64,000 nt of DNA from Rariloculus sp965263005 (lineage in GTDB: Bacteria > Pseudomonadota > Gammaproteobacteria > Steroidobacterales > Rariloculaceae), in the NCBI RefSeq assembly GCF_965263005.1, contig NZ_OZ253579.1, forward strand, positions 2,976,001-3,040,000. Direction: 5' to 3'. A program made the translations under genes and the position numbers. This document shows positions 25,862-35,401 of this stretch, in pieces. Under the pieces are notes generated by a model. That model did no database searches. It worked only from the letters and a program-made list of their open reading frames with translations, and was not told where the DNA came from. Every line of letters starts with the position of its first letter. Positions within the stretch are counted from its first letter, which is position 1.

Positions 25862-28206
25862 GACTGCTCGATCGTCTCCTGAATGAGATCCGCGCTGCGG
25901 CTGCCTTCAACCCCGACGTTCAGGTAGCTCCAGCCTGTATTCTGTGGCCGGATCGCGACCGTCAGTGGGAGGCTGTGATGCCTGTACTTCAGGCCGAGCT
26001 GCCTGAATTAATGATTTTGGGCGACTGTGCGCCCGAGAAGCGCATTGGCCCAGCCATCTGGTTACGTTGTGCGATTGGCGGTCAGGCTAAGGACATCGCT
26101 CTGCCCGAGGACCGGACGCCGATCCTTTATCTGCCGGGCGTCAGCCGCCAGGACCTGCGGGCTGTCGAAAGTTGTCCGGATCGCCTGAAACCGCTTGCGG
26201 AACTTCAATACCGAGGCGTGATCTGGTCGCAAATCAACGCGAAGGACTGGACGATACTGGCCTTTCTGAAATCGGATCAAGGCGGGCTTGGGCTGGATGT
26301 AGCCCAGGACAACGACGCCAAGAGCGCCATGCAACTCGCGTTGTATCGGCTTCTCGACGAGGAAGTCGACTTACTGAAAGGTAAACGCCTGGACAAGGAC
26401 TACTTCAACACCCTGTCGACGGGTGGCGACCCGATTCGCGACCTGCTGCAATGGCTTGATCGGGGGGATGCGTTCCAGGCGAGTCGCGGCGAGAACGAAT
26501 GGCGAGCTTTCGTCGCGGTCTGCAAATCCCAACTGGCGTTCAACCCCCGGAACGAAGGCGTCTTGGCCGGGGCTAACCGGCTCGCAAACCACGAAGGCCC
26601 GTGGCATGCTGTTTGGGAGCGCTTTTGCGAGGCGCCCATGCGCTATCCCAACATTCCGGCGCAGATCAGAAGGTGCGAACCGCCGGCTTTTGATTGGTTC
26701 ACAGATGAGATAGTGGCGGGGGGCTGGCCTCAGTGGAATGACGATCAGGAGAACACCCTACGCCGTGAGCTCATCGCCCTCGCCAAAGCACCTGCGCACA
26801 AAGCGAGGTCCAGGATTGCGGCGCTGGAACAACAGCATCGTGGCCGGCGCGCTTTGGTCTGGGCCGAACTGGGCGAGGCTCCATTGGTCTGCGCTTTGGA
26901 ACACCTGGCAACCATTGCCACACTCACGAAAAGCGGCCTTGCCGCGGGATCGGCGGACGACCTCGCGGCGGGCTATCGCACGCAAGGATGGCGGGTCGAT
27001 GACGGAGTGATCGGGGCTTTGGCGCCGGTGGATAGTCCTGCTGACTTGCGCGCCGTGACGACCGCGGTCCGATCCGTTTACCTACCGTGGATGGAAGAAT
27101 CAGCCCGGCATCTCCAGAAATTGGTTGATGGCGCATCTTATCCGGGAGGCACCTGCCTGACGGCAAAGGCAGCGTCTTACGACCCCGGAGACTGCGTTCT
27201 GTTTGTCGACGGACTGCGCTTCGATGCGGGAAAGCGCCTGGTTGAGTGTTTAGAGGCATGTGGGTTTGAGATCTCCGAGGAACCGACCTGGACGGCCTTG
27301 CCCAGCGTTACGGCCACGGGCAAGCCGGCAGTGGCCCCTGTGAGCGACAGGATTCGGGGTAAGGACGGCAGTACTGATTTCGAGCCTTCGGTCGCAGTTA
27401 CCGGTCAGTCATTGAAGGGCGGCTATCATCTGAAGAAGTTATTGACCGACGCGGGATGGTCCATCCTCGAACGCTCTACCGATGGCGATGGCCAGGGCTT
27501 GGCCTGGTGTGAATTTGGCGACATCGATCACGAAGGTCATAACCGTGGGTGGAAACTGGCAAAGCACGTAGATGCTCTGATTCTGGAAATCAGAGACCGT
27601 ATCGCCGATCTCCTTGGAGCAGGATGGAAACGCGTTCGGGTTGTGACGGACCATGGTTGGTTGCTCGTGCCCGGGGGATTGCCAAAAATCGACCTTCCCA
27701 GCGCGCTGGTCGAAAGCAAGTGGGGACGCTGCGCCTCATTGAAACCCGGGGCATCGACGGAGGAACGGCTGTATCCGTGGTACTGGAATCCAAACCAGTA
27801 TTTTGCCCTCGCGGACGGCGTGAGCTGCTTCAGGAAAGGCGAGGAGTACGCTCATGGCGGACTTAGCCTGCAAGAGTGCCTGACGCTGCAGTTGACAGTA
27901 ACGAGGGGCGAGTCTGCTGGGGCGGCGGCATCCGTCGAATTTACCGACGTGGTCTGGAAGGGGTTGCGCTGCACCGTTGCCGTGGATGGCAGCTTCTCGG
28001 GCTTGTCACTCGATGTGCGCAGCCAGGCTGGAAATCCATCGTCCAGTGTGATCGTCAGCGTCAAGCCTCTCAAAGACAACGGAACCGCCTCCGTGGTCGT
28101 CGAGGACGAGGATATGGAGGGGCGTGAAGCAACTGTTGTCCTGATCGACCCCAATGGATCGCTGGTCGTGCAAATCGCCACGGCAATAGGTGGAGGCGAT
28201 ACATGA
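25858..28206 (+). CDS. pglZ: BREX alkaline-phosphatase-like protein PglZ
   Basis: 782 residues from ATG 25858. The PglZ domain is seen from about residue 440: CVLFVDGLRFDAGKRLVECL, WTALPSVTATGKPAVAPV, then VRVVTDHGWLLVPGGLPK. The Asp and His of these segments are candidate metal ligands of the alkaline-phosphatase fold. The N-terminal half is helical. PglZ is the hallmark protein of all BREX systems and binds or acts with PglX. It overlaps both neighbours by 4 bases. Confidence 0.93.
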   Translation: MRLLDRLLNEIRAAAAFNPDVQVAPACILWPDRDRQWEAVMPVLQAELPELMILGDCAPEKRIGPAIWLRCAIGGQAKDIALPEDRTPILYLPGVSRQDLRAVESCPDRLKPLAELQYRGVIWSQINAKDWTILAFLKSDQGGLGLDVAQDNDAKSAMQLALYRLLDEEVDLLKGKRLDKDYFNTLSTGGDPIRDLLQWLDRGDAFQASRGENEWRAFVAVCKSQLAFNPRNEGVLAGANRLANHEGPWHAVWERFCEAPMRYPNIPAQIRRCEPPAFDWFTDEIVAGGWPQWNDDQENTLRRELIALAKAPAHKARSRIAALEQQHRGRRALVWAELGEAPLVCALEHLATIATLTKSGLAAGSADDLAAGYRTQGWRVDDGVIGALAPVDSPADLRAVTTAVRSVYLPWMEESARHLQKLVDGASYPGGTCLTAKAASYDPGDCVLFVDGLRFDAGKRLVECLEACGFEISEEPTWTALPSVTATGKPAVAPVSDRIRGKDGSTDFEPSVAVTGQSLKGGYHLKKLLTDAGWSILERSTDGDGQGLAWCEFGDIDHEGHNRGWKLAKHVDALILEIRDRIADLLGAGWKRVRVVTDHGWLLVPGGLPKIDLPSALVESKWGRCASLKPGASTEERLYPWYWNPNQYFALADGVSCFRKGEEYAHGGLSLQECLTLQLTVTRGESAGAAASVEFTDVVWKGLRCTVAVDGSFSGLSLDVRSQAGNPSSSVIVSVKPLKDNGTASVVVEDEDMEGREATVVLIDPNGSLVVQIATAIGGGDT

Positions 28207-30248
28207 TTGAAATGGACCGGATCGACAAAAAGGCCGCAGCCTCGCTGGATGGGTACCTGGTCCGCAAGGATCTGGTCAGGACGTTCAGCCGCCAGTTCCC
28301 GGTGCCGACTTATGTTGTCGAGTTTCTGCTCGGCCGGTATTGCGCCAGTACCGAGCAGGACGAGATCGATGAGGGGCTCGAGATTGTCCAAAGGCAACTC
28401 AACTCTCGAACGATCAAGGCCGGGGAGGAAGAGCTCTTCAAGGCTAGGGCCAGGGAAAATGGCGAAGTCAAAGTCATCGACCTCATTACCGCTCGCCTGG
28501 ATGCGAAAACCGACTCCTACATCGCAACACTGCCCAGTTTGCGACTGACAGATGTCCGCATCAGCCCCGAACTGGTGAAGGAGCACGAGCGCATGCTGAC
28601 AGGCGGCTTTTATGCCGAAGTCAGACTGAACTACGATGCCGCCATCGCGCAGGAGAGCAACGGCAGACCGTTCGGTGTCGCGTCGCTCAGGGGAATCCAG
28701 CTATCCAAACGGGATGTGCTCGATATCCTGGCCGAGACGCGCATGTCCTTCACCACCGACGAGTGGAAGGAGTTGTTGCTTCGGTCCATCGGAATCGAGC
28801 CGAACGGTTTGTCGGCGCGGCAGCACGATGCCTTGATGCTGCGCATGGTTCCTTTTGTCGAGAGAAACTACAACTTGGTGGAGCTCGGCCCCAGGGGAAC
28901 GGGCAAGAGCTATCTCTTCCAGCAGGTTTCTCCGCATGCGCATTTGGTTTCCGGAGGTAAAGCCACTGTTGCCCGGATGTTCGTCAACAACGCAACCGGC
29001 CAACGCGGATTGGTCTGCCAATACGATGTGGTCTGCTTCGATGAAGTGTCCGGCGTCTCCTTCGATCAGAAGGATGGCGTGAACATCATGAAGGGATACA
29101 TGGAGTCCGGCGAATTCAGCCGCGGCAAGGAAAGCATCCGCGCCGATGGCAGCATCGTCCTGATTGGCAACTTCGACGTGGATGTCGAACACCAGCAGCG
29201 CATCGGGCACCTGTTCGGTCCCATGCCGCCTGAGATGAAGGACGATACCGCTTTCATGGACCGAATCCACGCGTTTCTACCGGGCTGGGACGTGCCCAAG
29301 ATCGACAGGGAGCTGTTGACGGACCACTTCGGCCTTGTGAGCGATTTCTTGTCCGAGTGCTGGAGCCAGGTCCGCAATCAAAGCCGTGTCAGCGTGCTGC
29401 AAGGTCGGGTGTTTTTTGGCGGCGCCCTTTCGGGGCGCGATACAAACGCAGTTAACAAAACCGTGAGCGGGCTACTCAAGCTTCTATACCCCGGCGAGGG
29501 TGAGGTAGCGGACGATGACATCGAGTGGGCCGTCCGTATCGCCATGGAGGCAAGACGTCGCGTCAAAGAACAGCAGAAACGCATCGGCGCGGCGGAATTC
29601 CGCAACACTCACTTCAGCTACGTGATGGGCACCGATGGTGTGGAGAAGTTTGTCTCGACGCCGGAACTGCATAGCGAAAACAGCATTGGCAGCGATCCCC
29701 TTGAGCCGGGTCAGGTCTGGACGGTCTCGCCGGAAGGCATTGACGAGCACCCGGGGCTCTACCGGATCGAAATCAATGAAGGCCCGGGTTCCGGCGTAAA
29801 GATTCTCAACAAGCCCGTGCCTCCCGCCTTCAGGGAAAGTATGGGCTACGCCGAGCAAAACCTCTACGCCCGGTCCATGCAATTGGTCGGCGACAAAGAC
29901 CCTCGACACCACGAATTCACCGCGCAGCTTCGAGCCTTCGATGCATCCAAGTCCGGCGCGAAACTTGGCATGGCATCACTCATTGCGCTCTGTACGGCTT
30001 TACTGAAGAAAAGTGTTCGCGGTGGTCTCATCATCGTGGGGGAGATCAATCTGGGCGGGTCTATCGAGCCTGTTCACAACCCCGTCACCATTGCGGAGAT
30101 TGCGGTTGAGAAGGGCGCCTCGGCACTTTTGATGCCGGTTTCCTGCCGTCGACAGCTTATCGATCTGTCCGATGATATGGCGACGAAGATCGACATTCAG
30201 TTATTTGCCGACGCTAGGGACGCGCTTCTGAAGGCAATGGTGGAGTGA
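28203..30248 (+). CDS. brxL: BREX AAA+/Lon-like protein BrxL
   Basis: 681 residues from ATG 28203. Walker A GPRGTGKS is at residues 229-236 and DVVCFDEVSGVSF holds Walker B. The last about 120 residues (GGLIIVGEINLGGSIEPVHN, PVTIAEIAVEKGASALLMPV) show the Lon-like fold. BrxL is the type I-specific component, a DNA-binding AAA+ assembly needed for phage exclusion. Proteolysis is not established in the family, and I see no clear canonical Ser-Lys dyad. The stop overlaps a GTG of the following fragment. Confidence 0.93.
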   Translation: MIEMDRIDKKAAASLDGYLVRKDLVRTFSRQFPVPTYVVEFLLGRYCASTEQDEIDEGLEIVQRQLNSRTIKAGEEELFKARARENGEVKVIDLITARLDAKTDSYIATLPSLRLTDVRISPELVKEHERMLTGGFYAEVRLNYDAAIAQESNGRPFGVASLRGIQLSKRDVLDILAETRMSFTTDEWKELLLRSIGIEPNGLSARQHDALMLRMVPFVERNYNLVELGPRGTGKSYLFQQVSPHAHLVSGGKATVARMFVNNATGQRGLVCQYDVVCFDEVSGVSFDQKDGVNIMKGYMESGEFSRGKESIRADGSIVLIGNFDVDVEHQQRIGHLFGPMPPEMKDDTAFMDRIHAFLPGWDVPKIDRELLTDHFGLVSDFLSECWSQVRNQSRVSVLQGRVFFGGALSGRDTNAVNKTVSGLLKLLYPGEGEVADDDIEWAVRIAMEARRRVKEQQKRIGAAEFRNTHFSYVMGTDGVEKFVSTPELHSENSIGSDPLEPGQVWTVSPEGIDEHPGLYRIEINEGPGSGVKILNKPVPPAFRESMGYAEQNLYARSMQLVGDKDPRHHEFTAQLRAFDASKSGAKLGMASLIALCTALLKKSVRGGLIIVGEINLGGSIEPVHNPVTIAEIAVEKGASALLMPVSCRRQLIDLSDDMATKIDIQLFADARDALLKAMVE

Positions 30249-30469
30249 CGGATGTGAGTTTCCAGAGAGCGGCTATCTGGGTACTAAAAGAGGTAGGCAA
30301 GCCACTGCGCGAAAATGAAATCGCCAATCTGATAATTGGAGATGGACCGTGGAAGTCTGATGGCAAGATACCGGGGGGGTGCTACAAACGGAGAACGCAG
30401 CAATTGACTCGGGGGCAATGCCGGATCGAGACGCGAAGCATTACGCGGCGCTGTATCGCTATCTGCTGA
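30245..30469 (+). pseudogene. HARE-HTH domain gene fragment
   Basis: A GTG at 30245 overlaps the brxL stop. The first about 40 residues (VSFQRAAIWVLKEVGKPLRE, then IIGDGPWKSDGKIPGG) are a HARE-HTH domain, found at the N terminus of restriction endonucleases and chromatin regulators. Directly after it is a run of seven G (30373-30379), and the frame loses similarity. A protein-like stretch (MPDRDAKHYAALYRYLL) continues in another frame to TGA 30490-30492. It was probably a BREX-linked restriction gene, now broken by a frameshift and a deletion. Confidence 0.5.
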
Positions 30470-30492
30470 AGTGCGCGGCGTATGAACCCTGA

Positions 30493-30827
30493 GCGGCGGC
30501 AAGTTTTGTTTTTCGCGTGGATTCGAAGTCAGACTCTTGGATCAAGTCCAGATGGGCCCACAACGATAGCGTTCCTGGGTGTCACCTAGTGAATTTGTAA
30601 TGTTCACAAACATCAATGACTTACGTTTTCAAACCGTCGATGTCAAGAGAAGCGAGAAGCGTACAAAACATTTGTTTTGTACGTGGAATATGTTGACGAA
30701 ATGGGGCGTTGGGCGTCGACGAGCGATATAGATAATGGCGTCGAAGTGCCTACCAGACCGCAAGCACTCCAACTCACACGAAAGAGACTCCGCTATACCC
30801 GGGGCGGTTCATCCGCTCCTTCCCAAC
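30493..30827. other. Intergenic region between the convergent BREX and Hsp90 operons
   Basis: AT-rich, without a supported gene. It holds a perfect 10-bp inverted repeat (30660-30683) and a weaker GTGAA...TTCAC repeat near 30590. A rightward frame from about 30677 lacks recognisable features. Confidence 0.5.
30660..30683. terminator. Perfect hairpin, possible bidirectional terminator
   Basis: CGTACAAAAC-ATTT-GTTTTGTACG forms a 10-base-pair stem with a four-base loop. It lies between two convergent operons, which favours a terminator. The stem is AT-rich and no U-run follows, so an operator or element end is also possible. Confidence 0.35.
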
Positions 30828-33116
30828 TTATGTGTTACGCGCTGTCCACGCGCGTGATTTCCCAAGATCCACAAGCTGATGTGTAACCGATACCTTAATT
30901 GCTCTTTCTTCTTCTCCTGGCACTAGGTAGCGTTGAAAATTACGCGGTATGTAAAAGTATACTTGGTCCCTAAAGTATTGAAGGCACGATGAATTGAGCT
31001 CAATCACTCCGTGCGGATCGGATACACCGTGAATTAGTTTCTCTAGCGTCACATGGTATAGAAACGCTGTGTCTAGATCATCTGTTCCGGACCAGGTAAT
31101 GCAATTCGCAAACCATACCACCGCGAAAGTCGAGAATGTGCGAATAATTTCGCCAAAGGCTTTCGACGCCGATACCGGGATACGGAGGTAAAACCCCCCG
31201 AGCCCTGTTGTACCCTCCTTGTCTACAATCTCGAGCAACTTTCCTGGAATACCAGAACTGTTAACAAGGTCGCCTGGATGGGATGAATGATCCGCGCTTG
31301 TACTTCCTGGAGAAACCTGCACCTGTGTGATGTCGTCCGTTCTAACAATCTGCACTTGAGCACCGATTCCTCTCCGTCGCAAACGCTCTTCCGACGATCC
31401 CAACATGGACGTCTCAATCTCACTCGAAACTAACTCCCACAATTCAGCATGCGATTTTACGTATGCCTCCAAATCGACCGCCCCATCTCCAAAAAATTTT
31501 GTACTCCTCTTCTTAAGCGTATCCCCGAGAAACTCTCTGCTAAACGCTTCTATCATTGACCAAAGTAACGGAGTGTATCCCAATGGCCTTAGCTTTTCGA
31601 ATTCTCCATGTCTTGTATCAACGTAGACAATAGTTTTTTCCCTTTCCTTTTTGTCACTCCAGAAAATTGGTACGTCAAGGGTCAAGCTACCTGGCAAGAA
31701 GGTAAACGCCTCTGGTTGGTACAATCTTCTTATGGCCATATCCAACTCGGCTAGAAGTGCCCGTTCAAACTCGTCCAACTCGACATATGGTTCAAGGCGC
31801 TCAATCAAATTATCGAAGGCTTTCGCCTTGCAACGGCCACTCAGATAAACCACCTCTGCTCTTCGCCTGTTCCTGTCCCTCGAGACAGACACCACGACAT
31901 CTCCCTTCGCCTGAAGTACCTCCGCCGCAGGTGTGCTGGCGCTAGACAGTGAGTAAAATATGCGTGCCGCTTGCGACATTGCTTCAATCTCAGATAGCAG
32001 ATAGGATCCACCATCCAAGGTACGAACTCTTAGCAAGCCTAACAACGACAGGTCACCGGACGCCGCTATGTCCGGTAGTAGGCGAGTATGTTCGGCGAGC
32101 AACTCTTCGTCCAAAACAACTAGTTCGCGAGCCCGTCGCTCGACACAACGAAATATTTGGGTGATTGTTGACAGTGATTGAGCATTGACTGTGTCCCTTC
32201 CGGCCGTCGGTATGACTAAGTCAGAATCAAACCACCCACTGATTCCAATACGCGAGCTGATGCTGACATCACAGATTTTGAATCCCCTCTTAAACGCACG
32301 GACGCTGCCGTTCTCAAGCCGTACAAATCCAGAGAAATCAATCTCCTTTCCAAGCTCTGAAGCGCCAATGAACTCTGCAGCTAAGCTCGAACCTTCATCT
32401 TTGTAGAGCTGATACGAAAACTGAACATTTCCAGTTAGATCACTCACATTGTCGGAGATTGGCGTGTAATTATCACCAATTTTTCTTTTTTTTCCACCGG
32501 AAATCTTGATGCCGTCGAAATAGACGGGTTCCTTTACGTTAGTCACGAACTGCTTTATGTAATCTAGGAGGCTTTGCTTGTCGAAGTCGACAGGCGCTAA
32601 ACCAATCACGATAGTGCCATTTGAGATTAACTGATTGGTTTCCTTGTACTTCACCGTTGGAAGGTGACCTTGGAGTGTACTAAATTCCTTTTTACTGAGC
32701 GACGTCTCGTGCGTCACCGAACAGTTCGCAGTCCGTGAAATGACAGCTAACCGGTCGCATACACCAAAATTTGCAAATCCACCGATCCCAAAGGTGCCTA
32801 TACACCCTGCACGTTTAGCTTCTTCGGTATGCTTGCCGCTGGCGCCCATAGTCCAATAGTTTAGTCTCAACTGCTCCTTAGTCATTCCGTTTCCGGAATC
32901 TTGAATCTCGCATCTATTGCCATCTATCCTAATGTCAATCCGATATCCAGACTCTACTTGGCGTCCGTCGCGCGAAGCTTGAATACGAACGGCGTCTATC
33001 GCGTTTTGTAGATTCTCTCGGAGGAACGCAAATTGATTGTCATAAATGTGACTTGCAATTGTTTCGAGAACACGTGGGAAGTCCACGCCCACAGTGAAGT
33101 TTCTATTTTCAGGCAT
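30828..33116 (-). CDS. Hsp90-like GHKL ATPase of a putative defence operon
   Basis: 762 residues from ATG 33116 with TAGGAAAAGCG before it. The Bergerat ATP-binding fold is complete: N-box FLRENLQNAIDAV (Glu34, Asn35), DSGNGM at 73-78 and GTFGIGGFANFG at 107-118, as in Hsp90/HtpG/MutL-type ATPases. The C-terminal 500 residues match neither HtpG nor MutL that I recognise and lack the HtpG tail. It overlaps the preceding phosphoesterase gene by 8 bases. Base composition is markedly more AT-rich than the conjugation genes. ATP-driven conformational control of the partner is inferred. Confidence 0.75.
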   Translation of the reverse strand: MPENRNFTVGVDFPRVLETIASHIYDNQFAFLRENLQNAIDAVRIQASRDGRQVESGYRIDIRIDGNRCEIQDSGNGMTKEQLRLNYWTMGASGKHTEEAKRAGCIGTFGIGGFANFGVCDRLAVISRTANCSVTHETSLSKKEFSTLQGHLPTVKYKETNQLISNGTIVIGLAPVDFDKQSLLDYIKQFVTNVKEPVYFDGIKISGGKKRKIGDNYTPISDNVSDLTGNVQFSYQLYKDEGSSLAAEFIGASELGKEIDFSGFVRLENGSVRAFKRGFKICDVSISSRIGISGWFDSDLVIPTAGRDTVNAQSLSTITQIFRCVERRARELVVLDEELLAEHTRLLPDIAASGDLSLLGLLRVRTLDGGSYLLSEIEAMSQAARIFYSLSSASTPAAEVLQAKGDVVVSVSRDRNRRRAEVVYLSGRCKAKAFDNLIERLEPYVELDEFERALLAELDMAIRRLYQPEAFTFLPGSLTLDVPIFWSDKKEREKTIVYVDTRHGEFEKLRPLGYTPLLWSMIEAFSREFLGDTLKKRSTKFFGDGAVDLEAYVKSHAELWELVSSEIETSMLGSSEERLRRRGIGAQVQIVRTDDITQVQVSPGSTSADHSSHPGDLVNSSGIPGKLLEIVDKEGTTGLGGFYLRIPVSASKAFGEIIRTFSTFAVVWFANCITWSGTDDLDTAFLYHVTLEKLIHGVSDPHGVIELNSSCLQYFRDQVYFYIPRNFQRYLVPGEEERAIKVSVTHQLVDLGKSRAWTARNT

Positions 33117-34863
33117 CGCTTTTCCTAAGGCGTGTCAACAGATCTGCATCACCAGTTAGGCCTGCGATACGCATGGCAAGGCCCTTTATCTGATGGTAGG
33201 GTACACCCAATGAACTTGCGCTCTCCAAGTGTTGTAAAGCGGATTCATACTCCTCCGCATTTAGACTGCATGCAGCCGCAAGAGAATAATCCGCGCCCGT
33301 CACATAGGAAGATTGCAGAACATTCCCAATTGCCTTTTGCGACTCTGCGCTATTACCCTGCGCCAAGTGAATCTTTGCTAATGCACGATATGCGCTTACC
33401 GCCTCGAGATCTGAAATACCTTGTTGCCCTAACATTCGTTCCAGAATTTTAATCCCCATCTGCACAGACCCGTCACCTGCGAGCCGCAACGCTTGGACGA
33501 CGGTTTCATTGGCCTCTGCTGTTTGTTGGCTTGGCATGTGAAGCACTTGGATTATCTTTGTACAGTGCTCCTCGCGCTCTAATAGCATTGGCTTCGCTAC
33601 TTCGTAGCTCTCGCATTTGTTGATTTCCCGGGAGTACGAATCAACAGTGCTATTTATAGCATCTCGCCAACGTTCTTCATTCCAGCTGTTTTTCCAATGT
33701 ACAAGAAAACGCAGCCGACGAAGGGCTTGGGCAAGAGGGGTCGAAGTAGCGATAGGATCAGTGAAAGCAATAAAGATGAGTCGCGCTTCATAGAATACTG
33801 GAATCTCCATGACTTTTTGACCAATCAAACAAGATAAGTAGTTAGGGTACGGAGGCTTCTTTGAGTCGATAGCGTTAAGGATCTCCAGGAAATCAACAGA
33901 GAAGTTTTCCTGATCATCTAGCGACCAACATATCGGCTCGTGTTTCTCCCATGTTTTCGAATCGTTTCTATATTTGTGGATGACACATTCTCCATCCCCT
34001 GTATAGAGGTCTATTACTCCGTAACCATAACAGTTGGAGGATAACCGGCTCTCATAGGAAGCACCGGCGGTAAAAATCTTCATTTGATTGCGGGCTTGAG
34101 TAATGGTCTCGACTGAATCTTCATGAACGTGGCCACGAAACAGCAAATGGCAGCGTTCGGCTAAGAGGTTCTTGATCGCCGCGTGTTCAAATGGCGCGAG
34201 CCAGTCCAACGGATGGTGCATTAGTCCTATGGTCAAGGTTGATTCGGGATATTCGTTTGGCATGTCAATCAACTGTCTTTCACCAACAAGAATAGAATGG
34301 GAATCGGCTTCACCACCTTCCGAAAGCCAAGAGGAGTCTATAAGAAGGACAGAGATGTTTAGACCGTGTAGGTTATATTGAACGGCGTGTTGGTAGCTGG
34401 ATTCAGAGTGGAGGTCACGGCCACATAGTTTATTGGAGAATTCTCGAAACGCAGACTGCCGCCGGTAAAGAGTTCGTCGTCTTGCTTTGTCTCCAATGAA
34501 CTTGTCGATCTCAATACTATTCTTGAGTATAGATCTGGCGCCAGCGAAAGCATCAATTTCGATATTTCGATCGATATCATGATTTCCAGGCACTAACAAT
34601 AATCTCTCGGCAGAGACTCCTGTTTCTGTTAGCAATCGGTTTAGAAAATCGTCGACGATTACATACTCTTCCTGTTTTCCAGAAAAAGCCAGATCGCCAG
34701 TGACAAAGATAAAGTCAACGGGACTAGGAAGAGAATACCGATTAGATACATCGACTAAGAGACTTTGTAGGACAACATCCTGCGACCACGTGTCTTTTCC
34801 CTTGAGATGAAAATCAGAAAGATGAAGCCAGCGCAGTGGCAGTCGGGGAGGGTCGCTCGTCAT
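33109..34863 (-). CDS. Calcineurin-like metallophosphoesterase with helical-repeat tail
   Basis: 584 residues from ATG 34863 (CAGGAACTGAA before it). All metallophosphoesterase blocks are present: SDFH (Asp17, His19), GD at 56-57, GNHD at 93-96, MHHPLDW and GHVHED. The catalytic domain covers about 1-290. The last 150 residues (VQALRLAGDGSVQMGIKILE, LAKIHLAQGNSAESQKAIGN) look like TPR repeats for protein binding. It is the first gene of the operon with the Hsp90-like ATPase. Members of the fold cut nucleic acids, nucleotides or phosphoproteins; the substrate here is unknown. Confidence 0.8.
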   Translation of the reverse strand: MTSDPPRLPLRWLHLSDFHLKGKDTWSQDVVLQSLLVDVSNRYSLPSPVDFIFVTGDLAFSGKQEEYVIVDDFLNRLLTETGVSAERLLLVPGNHDIDRNIEIDAFAGARSILKNSIEIDKFIGDKARRRTLYRRQSAFREFSNKLCGRDLHSESSYQHAVQYNLHGLNISVLLIDSSWLSEGGEADSHSILVGERQLIDMPNEYPESTLTIGLMHHPLDWLAPFEHAAIKNLLAERCHLLFRGHVHEDSVETITQARNQMKIFTAGASYESRLSSNCYGYGVIDLYTGDGECVIHKYRNDSKTWEKHEPICWSLDDQENFSVDFLEILNAIDSKKPPYPNYLSCLIGQKVMEIPVFYEARLIFIAFTDPIATSTPLAQALRRLRFLVHWKNSWNEERWRDAINSTVDSYSREINKCESYEVAKPMLLEREEHCTKIIQVLHMPSQQTAEANETVVQALRLAGDGSVQMGIKILERMLGQQGISDLEAVSAYRALAKIHLAQGNSAESQKAIGNVLQSSYVTGADYSLAAACSLNAEEYESALQHLESASSLGVPYHQIKGLAMRIAGLTGDADLLTRLRKSDA

Positions 34864-35401
34864 TTCAGTTCCTGACAGTTAAACTTGAAACCAAATGTTC
34901 CTTTTGTGGGTGTGTTTAGTGGCTTCGAAATGTAACAACACGTACGCAAAGCGGCAGTAGTTGTCGGCACGAGAGCGAATTCAGTTACTGTCTGACGGTG
35001 TATTGGGTAGCAACGTGTTACGGATTGTACAGGTTTACCATTCGCCCGACACTCGGGATCTCCGGCGCCACGCTGTTTGGGTGCAGTGATTTCGGGTCGC
35101 GTGACTGCTCCACCAGGGCAGCCACCCTACCGACCTGAAAGGCCCAGCGTACCTCGCAGGAGGTGTCGTGAACCACTCCGTCATTCCCGGAGTCACCGAG
35201 TTTTGTGAGGGGGGACCTGTGCGATGCTATCGTCGCGTCTGTCGAAACGAGGGTCAAGGCGAGACTGAGCGAGCCCGTGTGATTGTATCTAACCGTCTCG
35301 TTTGGTCTCGCGAGGACTCTGGTTGGCCGTGAGAATAAACGTGGGGAGAAAAAGACCAATCTAAAGAAACTCACGTAGAATCAAATACCTATAGATAGGT
35401 A
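34864..35401. other. Region upstream of the phosphoesterase operon
   Basis: The first 150 bases are AT-rich and should contain the promoter of the leftward operon. A leftward open frame ending at 35018 (SLHPNSVAPEIPSVGRMVNL) has no recognised family. The right end carries a repeat shared with the IS91-like element (35295-35351). Confidence 0.45.
35295..35351. repeat. IS91-terminus-like repeat, copy A
   Basis: GTCTCGTTTGGTCTCGCGAG and the following bases up to AACGTGGGGAGAAAAA resemble 37417-37472 (GTCCCGTTTTGTCTCCCGCG to AACGTGGGAAAAA), roughly three quarters identical by eye. Both are followed about 50 bases on by TGGCGGAGAGGG. It is probably the end of an IS91-like element lying to the left. 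Confidence 0.5.

Noticed and set aside
30373..30379. Programmed frameshifting at the seven-G run
   Set aside because: The frame reached by slippage does not continue the HARE-HTH family convincingly, so decay is the simpler reading.
30677..30886. A rightward frame after the palindrome at 30660
   Set aside because: It runs into the convergent Hsp90-like gene, lacks a ribosome binding site and has no similarity to known families.
35018..35374. A leftward frame of 118 codons upstream of the truncated traI
   Set aside because: Only the last 40 residues look protein-like, no family is seen, and its 5' part overlaps the IS91-terminus-like repeat.
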